From NCBI RefSeq assembly GCF_027409185.1, contig NC_084467.1, positions 82,902,501 to 82,966,500 on the forward strand: a stretch of 64,000 nt of DNA, read 5' to 3'. Of the stretch, positions 56,115-64,000 are shown one piece after another. Both the position numbers and the translations under genes were made by a program. The DNA is from Cynocephalus volans (lineage: Eukaryota > Chordata > Mammalia > Dermoptera > Cynocephalidae). The notes beneath the pieces were generated by a model. It made no database searches. It had not been told where the DNA came from and saw only the letters and a list, made by a program, of their open reading frames with translations. Every line of letters starts with the position of its first letter. Within the stretch, counting starts at the first letter, position 1.

Positions 56115-56500
56115 TATTATTTAAAGTAATAGACTTTATTTTTATATCAGTTTTAGGTTTACAGAGAAATTGAGCAGAAAGTACAGATAGTACCGATACC
56201 CCCCTCAACAGTTTCTCCTATTATTAACATGTTACATTAGTGTGGTACATTCGTCACGGTTATGAACCAATATTATTGGCTCATGTATTAGCTCAATAAT
56301 AATTATTTATCTATTAATTAAGTTTATATTAGGGTTCCCTCTTTGTGTTGTACAGTTCTATGGGGTTTGCCAAATGCATAATGTTATGTATTCACTATTA
56401 CAGTATCATACAGAATAGTTTTGCTGCCCTAAAAATCCTCTGTGCTCCACCTGTTCATCCCTCCCTCCCTTCCTGAAACCCTGGCAACCACTGATTTTTT
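56115..56500 (-). repeat. Old L1 3' UTR fragment
   Basis: 'gttttaggtttacagagaaa', 'ccccctcaacagtttctcct' and 'tccttcctgaaaccctggca'-like text in reverse-complement L1M order. Confidence 0.65.
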
Positions 56501-56504
56501 TTTT

Positions 56505-58570
56505 TTTTTGCATTACTTCAAATATTTATCATTTCTTTGTGTTGGGAGCATTCAAAATCCTCTCTTCTAGCTAATTGAAAGTATTCAGTAAAGTTGTTGT
56601 TATAGTTACCCTACAGTGTTATAGAACGCTGTACAGTGCTACAGGTATTATTCCTCCTGTGTAGCTGTAATTTTGTATCCATTAACCAACCTCTCACTAA
56701 CTCCTCTCCCCCACTCTCTGCAGCCTCTGGTAACTGCAATTCTACTCTCTACTTCTATGTGATCAACTTTCTTAGCTGCTGCATATGAGTGAGTACATGT
56801 GGTATTTTTCCTTCTGTTCCTGTCTTATATCACTTAACGTAATGTCGTTCAAGCTCATCCATATTGCTGCTAATGACAGGATTTCATTCTTTTTTTATGG
56901 CTGAATAGTATTCCATTGTGTATATATGCCATGTTTTCTTTATCCATTCATCTGTTGATAGACACTTGGGTTGATTCCATATCTTGGCTGCTGTGAATAG
57001 TGCTGCAGTAAACATGGGAGTGCAAATATCTCTTTGTTATGCTAATTTCCTTTCCTTTGGATATGTACCCAGTAGTGTGATTGCTGGATCATGATCATAT
57101 GGTAGTTCTATTGGTTGTTTTTTGAGGAACCCCCACACTGTTTTCCATAATGGTTGTACCTAATTTACATTCTCACAAACAGTGCACAAGAGTTCCCCTT
57201 TCTCCACACCCTCCTAGCATTTGTTATTTTCTGTCTTTTTGATAATAGCCATTCTAACTGGAGTGAGGTGATACTTCATTGTGTTTTTACTTTGCATTTC
57301 CCTGATGATTAGCAATGTTGAATATTTTTTTATATACCTGTTGGTCATTTTTATGTCTTTTGAGAAAAGTCTGTTAGCTCATTTGCCCATTTTTCAATTG
57401 GATTATTTGTGTTTTTTTGCTGTTGAGTTGTTTGAGTTCCTTGTATATTCTGGATGTTAATCTCTTGACAGATGAATAGTTTGCAAATATTTTCCCCCAT
57501 TCTGCAGGTTGTCTCTTCACTTTGTTGATTGTTTCCTTTGCTGTGCAGAAACTTTTTAGTTTGATAGAATCCCATATATCTGTTTTTGCTTTTGTTGCCT
57601 TTGTTTTTGAAGGCCTCTTCATAAGGTTTTTGCCCAGCCCAGTGTCCTGAAGTGTTTCCTCTATGTTTTCTTCTAGTAGTTTCATGGTTTTTGGTCTTAC
57701 ATTTAAACCTTTAATCCATTTTGAGTTGATTTTTCTATATGGTGAGACATAGGAGTCTAGTTTCATTCTTTTGTACATGGATATCCAGTTTTCCCAGTTT
57801 ATTGAAGAGATTGTCCTTTCCCCAATACGTATTCCAGGCACCTTTGTCAAAAATCAGTTGGCTGTAAATACATAGCCTTATTTCTGGGTTCTCTCTTCTG
57901 TTCCATTGCTCTCTGTGTCTGTTTTGATGCCAGTACCATCCTGTTTTGGTTACTATAGCTTTGTAGTATATTTTGAAGTCAGGTAGTGTGATGGCTCCAA
58001 CTTTGTTCTTTTTGCTCAGATTGCTTAGGCTGGGATCTTCTGTGGTTCCATACGAATTTCAGGATTGTATTTTCCTATTTCTGTGAAGAATATCATTGGT
58101 ATTTTGATAGAGACTGTATTGAATCTGTAGATTACTTTTGGTAATATGGTCATTTTCACAATTACTTCTTCTAATCTATGAACATGGAATGATTTTCCCT
58201 TTCCTTGTGTCCTTTCAGATTCTTTCATCAGTGTTTTATAGTTTTCCTTGTGTAGATCTTTCACCTCCTTGGTTAATATTGTAGGTATGGTAAATGGGAT
58301 TGCTTTCTTGATTTCTTTTTCATCTTGCTTGTTATGGTATACAGAAACACTGCTGATTTTTGTACATTGATTTTGTATCCTACAACTTAACTGAATTTCT
58401 TTATCAGTTCTAAGAGTTTTTTTGGTGGAGCTTTTAGTGTTTTCTGTTTGTAAGATCATGTCATCTGGAAACAGGAACAGTTTGACCTCCACCTTTCCAA
58501 TTTGGATGTTGTTTATTTCTTTCTTTTGCCTAATTGCTCTGGCTAGGATTTCCCCTGCCTTTATTCTAAA
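56505..58570 (-). repeat. Younger L1: 3' UTR and ORF2 C-terminal half
   Basis: Poly-T at about 56497-56509 is its A tail. The minus strand reads ORF2 from about 58570 downward; 158-codon (57374-57850) and 155-codon (58025-58492) frames are residual ORF2. It is 5'-truncated at about 58570. Stops and frameshifts make it non-functional. Confidence 0.85.
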
Positions 58571-58795
58571 GAACTTGGATATTTTGATAATGGAGCACTA
58601 TTTTATAGATGCTGCAGAGGAACCCTATTTTATGAATGTAGGCAATCTCTTAAGCAAGATATAAAATGTGCCTCAGTTATCAACTCTTGCATTGGCATTA
58701 CTTGTATATAAATTTTAAAATCAGCAAGTTGGGATTTTGGTGGGGATTACTTCTAATCTATATCTATAGATCAATCTCTAATATTGGTTATATTG
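58571..58795. other. No recognised feature
   Basis: Short stretch between two L1 pieces. Confidence 0.3.
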
Positions 58796-58799
58796 CCCT

Positions 58800-59140
58800 C
58801 TTTTTTTTTTTTTTTGGATCAGTCTTGCCATGAGTTTATAAAATGTGTTAATTTTTCAAAAATCCAAATTTTAGTTTTGTTTTTATTTTTCTATTGTCCA
58901 GTTTTTATTTTATTATTTTTTGCTTCTATCTGCACTTTTATTCTTTCTACTTTCTTTAGTTAATTTTGTTGTTTTTCCAATATTCTTTGATAGAGTACAA
59001 ATTTTCAGCCTTCTTTTCTAATGTTATCATTTATAGTTTTCTCTAAGCACTGCTTTAGTTGGATCCCACAGGTTTTTTTTATATGTAAACTTCTTCACTT
59101 TATAAGCATATTATTTGATATGTCTGTCATTCATTTTAAA
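58800..59140 (-). repeat. L1 ORF2 fragment
   Basis: Reverse-complement L1: 'tttatattattttttgcttct'-like text near 58910, 'gttttctctaagcactgctt', 'ttggatcccacaggtttttt'. Confidence 0.65.
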
Positions 59141-59145
59141 ATATG

Positions 59146-59225
59146 CGGGTCCATCAAAAAATTCATGGAAGGATTAGTATTATCTTTTAATTCTATTTTT
59201 CCACAAACTTTTTGAAATACTCTTG
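59146..59225. mobile_element. Mariner-type MITE, copy 3
   Basis: 80 bp: left cgggtccatcaaaaaattca, right ...ctttttgaaatactcttg, TA at 59226-59227 on the right, tg (decayed TA) on the left. Its interior (tattatcttttaattctatt) matches copy 1. Confidence 0.75.
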
Positions 59226-59269
59226 TATTTTCTGAATTCTTTGCCCATGACTTTTCACAAGTACATCTT

Positions 59270-59400
59270 TTTATTTATGTCAGTTATCTATTGCTACATA
59301 ACCCCAAAACTCAGTGGTTTCAAACAGTTATTTTTTTACCCTCAATTCTGCTGGACAGTTCCTCTCCTGGTTTTGTCTGGATTTGCTTGTGAGGCTGGTT
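59270..59400 (-). mobile_element. MLT1-like LTR fragment
   Basis: 'ttatctattgctacataacc' and 'ccaaaactcagtggtttcaa' are the reverse-complement MLT1 terminus. Confidence 0.65.
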
Positions 59401-59963
59401 TCTTTTTTTCATTATTTCATTTCTACCCCTTCTAGTAGTTTGGAAGTTATTCTCTTTCTCTCTCTCTTCTTTTTACTTCTACTGGTTACCCTAGACATTT
59501 TAACATGTGTTTCACTTTTCCAGTCTAAACATTAATGAGTGATACTTTAACATCCTCCCAGACACTAAAAGGACTTTAGAACACTACCTCCATCTACTTT
59601 TCTCCTGATTTATATGCCTTCATTGTGGTATAATTTTTTTCTTCAGCCATGTGAAATCTGTTGAAACTATTGGTTATATATTTAATTTCAGTGTATATTT
59701 TAGTTTTAGAAATTCCATTTGGTTCTCTCAGGTCAGTATTTTTATAATTTTCTCTTCTTGGTGCAGGTATCTTTTAAAAAATTTCTATGTATTTATTTCT
59801 TTAAGTACAGGCTGCATTGTTTTTATAGGATGTATCTGAAAACTCCAACGTCTGAAATATTTTTGGGTCTGTTTCTATTTTCTATAGTTTGTGATGGGCC
59901 TTGGTTATGAAGTCTAGTTCCTTTGTGCTTGGTTATTTTTGATTATGGCCTGGACATTTTATT
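59401..59963 (-). repeat. L1-like sequence, weak
   Basis: 'agaaattccatttggttctc' near 59710 is a common reverse-complement L1 phrase. Other parts are unclear. Confidence 0.35.
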
Positions 59964-59975
59964 TAAAATTACTTG

Positions 59976-60144
59976 CCCCGTGGCTCACTTGGAAGAGTGC
60001 AGCGCTGGTAGCGCCGAGGCTGCGGGTTCAGGTCCTATATAGGGATGGTCTGTACACTCACTGGCTGAGCGTGGTGCTGACAACACCGAGCTGAGGGTTG
60101 CGATCCCCTTACCTGTCAAAAAATAAAAATAAAAAACAAAACAA
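59976..60144 (+). mobile_element. tRNA-Ile-derived dimeric SINE, copy 4
   Basis: Dimer with gtggctcacttggaagagtg box A, CCTATATAGG linker at 60034-60043, right unit (ctcactggctgagcgtggtg), A-rich tail. A perfect 12-bp duplication TAAAATTACTTG flanks it (59964-59975 and 60145-60156). Confidence 0.95.
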
Positions 60145-60156
60145 TAAAATTACTTG

Positions 60157-60825
60157 TCGGAATAATCTTGAGGCTTACAGTAAACATACTTTTCTTTTAC
60201 AAGCAAAGTTTACTTCTTTAGGTGCCTAGAAATAATGTGAGTTAGGAAAAACATAAACCATTCCCTAAGAGCACATTCTACATCTTTTAGTGTAATATCT
60301 TAATAAACAATAATAAGCATGACTCATATTTCACAGTTCATATTTTTGTTTTCCAAAGAAGTTATATCATTGTATTTCCACATCATTATCACGTCATTGC
60401 CTTCCAAAGCAATGTCTCTACTCATGAACATCAAATCTAAACTCTTTTTTTATTGTTCTCTGGACAGTTCCATACAGTTATCTTACTGATACATGAAATC
60501 AACATGTTTACAGTGAGTCCAATTATTGTTTTTCTGAATGTTTCTTTTACTGTTATTCTCTATTGTGGTTAATGAAATCACTGTCCTCTAGTCACCCAGG
60601 GTGCAAACTGTGATGCTTGGGGAAAATTGCTGTGCCCTTCGGGGCATCATTTTAGAGCTGATCATTTCTAATACTTCCTCTGTCTTTACACGGTTTTTTA
60701 AGTTTGTGCTCTTCTCTTCCTCTCATTTCCATATTCAGTTAGTTCCCAGCTCTTATCTGTTTTCTCACCCTGTCATTTCTAGTAGTTTTCCTGCTGCTTC
60801 TTTCTCATTCCCATAGCCACTGCCT
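60157..60825. other. No recognised feature
   Basis: Intronic DNA without a named repeat. Confidence 0.35.
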
Positions 60826-60829
60826 TTGT

Positions 60830-61210
60830 TTGGGTGTTCATCATCTCTGACCTAGGGTCACTTGGGTGCCTAATATATTGTAGTCACTGAGGGCAGAGAT
60901 TATCTGAGGTAAATGTTATTGTCCCCACTCCTATGGATGGGGATAAATCAGTTTTTCCTCAGTCACACAGCCAGTACATGGTGTAATAATAATTGCTAAC
61001 ATTTTTTGAATCTTTACCACGTGCCATGCTCTATTATAAGCACTTCCTATGTTTTAGCTAATGGTATTGTTATTTCTGTTTTACAGATGAGAAAACTTAA
61101 GTACAGAGAGATTATGTAACTTGCCTAAAGTCAATCATTAGCACATGGTAGAATTGGGAGTTTAATCCAGGAAATCTCTCTCCAGAGCCATTGTTTTAAT
61201 TAATTAGGAT
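60830..61210 (-). repeat. MIR SINEs (two fragments)
   Basis: 60890-60990 and 60980-61200 are reverse-complement MIR: 'tcagtcacacagccagtaca' and 'tttacagatgagaaaactta', 'gtaacttgcctaaagtcaat'. Confidence 0.75.
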
Positions 61211-61329
61211 TAGGATTTGAACAGATTTAGTCTAACACTAAAACATGCATGTTCTTTGTGCATCATAGTAGAAAGGACTGTTTTCCTTTCCACTAATATA
61301 CTCTGCCCTCTTGAGAAATCAGTTCTTTT

Positions 61330-61680
61330 GCTCATGATGTTTTCTTAGCATGGAATATTATATCATTCTTTTTATCACCCCGACCCTAAATCCTGTTCAC
61401 TTTTTAAGTCTTAGTTTACATTTCACATCCGTTCTGGAATACACTTTTTACTTTTTTCCCCCTTGGGTTAACATTTGTTATTTTCTTTGCCTTTCACAGC
61501 ACCTTGCTTAGTAGACCTTAATAGTTCACTTTGTCTGATATTATAGTTGCTTATCTGTATTTTTCTCTAGGTAGATTATAAACTCCTTGAGGGCAAGAAC
61601 TATGACTGTTAATCTTTGAATTCCTTACCTGATAAGCCTGTGTTATATAGTAGAATCTTGATGAAAGTTTGTAGAATTTG
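61330..61680 (+). repeat. L2 LINE 3' end
   Basis: L2 text: 'tcactttttaagtcttagtt', 'ttataaactccttgagggca', 'atatagtagaatcttgatga'. Confidence 0.75.
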
Positions 61681-62925
61681 CACCTTTAAATTTTTATTTC
61701 ACAATGTCTGTTTCCTAAATTATTGTAAGTTAATGATTTTTCTTTTAAAGAAAGAACATGAAGTAAAAGGGAATTAACTTTGTATTCAAATAAAACCTTA
61801 ATATAGGGTAAAGGCCTGGTGTAATTTAGTTCTGCCTACATATGCCCATTTTGAACCTTTCTTATCCTCAGTATGTACTCTGCATATTCATTGGTCTCCT
61901 CCCTTCTCCTTCCTCTCTTTTCACCATGACAGTGCTTCCAAGATACTCTATAACTCCAGTGGATCAAAAACATCAGTGTTTGAAATAATCACCTACCTTT
62001 TATGACATGGCTTTAATGGCTTTTGAGCATTCTAAAAATGAAGTCTTACTCCTAAAAGATGAAAAGTTGAAAAGTTGTCAACATTGAGGACATTTAGAAG
62101 AACAAGATTTGACTATGAAAAAATTTCATAAGGAAAAACTAAAGTTTTGGGTTATGCCTCTTAGTAGTTACTTGGGGAACGATTTATGACAACTTATTGA
62201 CTTAAACTTTGATGTATGATGTTTGCTTTATAGGAATACACTTTTAGAAAACCTGCATCAATATTGCTAAATGTGGATATTCTCATTGGGATTGGGCTTT
62301 TAAGATTTTTATTGTCTTGGCCTGAGTGGTCCTCTTCTCGATCTTCATCCTTGTGATGATATAAAAAATCAGATTATGCTAATTGGTAAAATCTGAAGAA
62401 TTCTTCTTTTTTACTTTGTGACCAAATGGTGTTTTTTCTTAAAGCACTTCAGCTGCCAGTGATAAGTAATTTGTGTCCAAGGTCAGGGTCTTTAAATGTA
62501 GAATTTGGATTATATTCAAAATGAGGTAAAACAGTCAATATAGTTGGAAAAATTCTAAATATTAGGAGGAATGCAGATATGGCAATTATTTTTCTTAAAA
62601 AATGTGGATTCAATTGTAGGTGAACTTTTGAGCATTTACTTTGAAGTGGTGCCTTTAAAAAATTATCATAAAAAAAATGGTATCCTTATATGCCTTAGAT
62701 TGCTTGTCATTGGAAGCTGCTGTTTCATTTGCTTGGTTTACAGCCTCAGCTCTGGCAGGTTTCCTGAGTTCATATCTGGTCACTTATGTCTTTCTGCTTT
62801 ATTGACAAACTCCAGAAGTTTTGGCCTGACTCAATTAAGAGTCTCCCTTAAACTTTTTTTTTTTTTTTAATTTTGGAAGGAACGTACTAAGTGAAACAAA
62901 ATTTAGAGGGCAAAGCAAGATAAAA
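61681..62925. other. No recognised feature
   Basis: Intronic DNA without a named repeat; the 99-codon frame at 62571-62870 has no domain. Confidence 0.35.
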
Positions 62926-62929
62926 GTTT

Positions 62930-63600
62930 CAGAAGCACCTACCATGTGCCAGGCATAGTCTTAAGCATTGGTAATATAGAGATGAATAAGACATGGCCTT
63001 GCTCTTAAGAAGCTGATGAGGGGACAGATACGATATACAGACTGCTGAGGGAGCGTGGAGTGTACCTAGTACCCACTGTTAGAGGGAAAAGAATGGATAG
63101 AGAAGGCTTCTAAGACAAGGCCGCCATGTAACTTATTACCTTAACTGGCACAGTTCTGAGACTGAAAGGTGGTGCAGTTAATCATTATATCAGGACAAGA
63201 AGTGTAAACAAGGATCATTCTGGGCAAACTGATATAGATGGTCACTCTGTTCCGAGAAGGTATGTGCTGAGTTTTAAATAAGACAAGTAGGAATTAAGCA
63301 GGTTGATTGTTGAAGAATCCTTTTAAGAAGAAGGAGTAGTATGTACAAAAATAGTGGAATGTGAGAGAGCATAGTATTAGGTTGAAGCATGTGAAGTTGT
63401 CATTTCATAAGTGAGAAATGATCAAATATTTGTAATTACACATAGTTTAACTTGATATATTAAGGTAACCTGAGTGCAAACTATTTGTGCATAGCAGAAG
63501 GAGATGAACCTAGAAAAGAAGGCAGGAACAAGGTTATGAATTTCTTTTGAGTACTATACTGTGGAGTTTGGATTTTATTTTGAAGCTGATTATGTGTATG
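62930..63600 (+). repeat. Ancient mammalian repeat
   Basis: 'caccatgtgccaggcatagt'-like block near 62940 followed by 'ttgctcttaagaagctgatg' and a late 'agaaggcaggaacaaggtta'. It is the most complete copy of the unnamed old class in this window. Confidence 0.45.
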
Positions 63601-64000
63601 TTTATTTAAAATTTTAAATTATAAAATATTTAGTTTTTGAATAGGTGGTACATTCTCATGGTCTGAAATTTTAAAAAATATATAAAATTAGTAGTTTGAT
63701 GATGCTCTAGTTTTTTTTGGTGCAATTTTTGTTAGGTTTGGTGTTGATGTTTTACTTGCAACAAAAATAATGTGGAAGCTTTTTTCTTTTATCTATGCCC
63801 TGGAACAGTTAAAACAGTGGAATTATCTTTTCTCTGGGGGTTTTGTAGAAATGTTCTGTGAATCTTTTGGGTCTGGTGCTTTTTCTTGGGGGATGGGGTG
63901 AGCAAGAGGTGAGTATCTCTCAGACAGCTTTCTCAATTTCTTTTCTCTCTGCTGGGAGTCAGTTTTGGAAAATTACATTTTTCTAGAAAATTCTCCAATT
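63601..64000. other. AT-rich intronic end of the window
   Basis: 63610-63690 resembles a reverse-complement L1 3' UTR piece (gtttttgaataggtggtaca). The rest is unrecognised. Confidence 0.3.

Larger units (their letters stand above)
39504..64000 (+). other. ABCD3: ABCD3 intron 1 (partial)
   Basis: Canonical U2 donor gtaaga at 39504. No sequence encoding the expected next PMP70 residues was found to 64000, so the intron is at least 24.5 kb in the window. Its first 1.4 kb (39504-40950) has no recognised repeat. The rest is the repeats listed below. Confidence 0.85.

Noticed and set aside
57351..58492. 158- and 155-codon minus-strand frames
   Set aside because: They are degraded L1 ORF2.
39504..64000. 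Exon 2 of ABCD3 in the window
   Set aside because: I looked for sequence encoding the expected next residues after the first-exon glycine and found none. Intron 1 is known to be long in human.
1..64000. A CRISPR array, prophage or bacterial defence system
   Set aside because: The DNA is mammalian. The only tandem arrays are VNTRs in retroelements and microsatellites, which have no spacer structure.

Overview
The window is nuclear DNA from a placental mammal. It has one protein-coding landmark: coding exon 1 of ABCD3 (PMP70, a peroxisomal half ABC transporter) on the + strand, ATG at 39394 and splice donor at 39504, set in a CpG island at about 38860-39800. Everything left of the island is intergenic flank. 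Everything right of the donor, to the window end, is intron 1; I find no exon 2. No CRISPR array, operon, bacterial gene or functional tRNA/rRNA gene is visible. Most long open frames are chance readings of repeats or of GC-rich DNA.

The best lineage clue is the youngest SINE family: four dimers (11488, 42162, 51239, 59976) and one monomer (23411) derived from tRNA-Ile. From memory this fits the Cyn SINEs of colugos (Dermoptera). I hold that at about 0.65; the order could be another one.

Layout. 1-9.3 kb: ancient MIR, L2 and L1 relics, one mariner MITE, and a minus-strand ERVL internal fossil (7.64-9.33 kb). 9.5-16 kb: a solo MaLR LTR, an L1 piece, a SINE, a deleted MaLR provirus and a second ERVL fossil with reverse-transcriptase sequence. 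17-24 kb: old L1 3' UTRs, one LTR of an unnamed family, a hAT relic. 24.7-28.7 kb: an old L1 split by a 2.2-kb L1-derived VNTR element and by a MaLR LTR. 31.3-34.4 kb: a second, inverted copy of the VNTR element and a related L1/half-L1 copy with a degraded ORF1. 34.4-38.8 kb: L1, L2, MLT1 and hAT relics plus a fresh 64-bp tandem duplication. 38.8-39.8 kb: promoter and exon 1. 39.8-64 kb: intron 1 with old L1s, L2, MIR, two LTRs, three dimeric SINEs, two MITEs and a CR1/L3-like fossil.

The most notable item is the VNTR element. Copies A (25375-27598, minus) and B (31292-32613, plus) share one architecture: L1-type 5' UTR, an array of about eleven 80-bp GC-rich units, a second UTR block, a roughly 70-bp scrap of the L1 ORF2 endonuclease region, then an L1 3' UTR with a G-rich tract and A-rich tail. 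ORF1 and nearly all of ORF2 are gone, and both copies share the same internal junction. That points to a propagated, non-autonomous, SVA-like family. Copy C (about 32890-34430) keeps ORF1 and has about 2.4 shorter, related units, so it resembles the parental form. Repeat borders were placed by eye and are approximate unless target-site duplications are cited.
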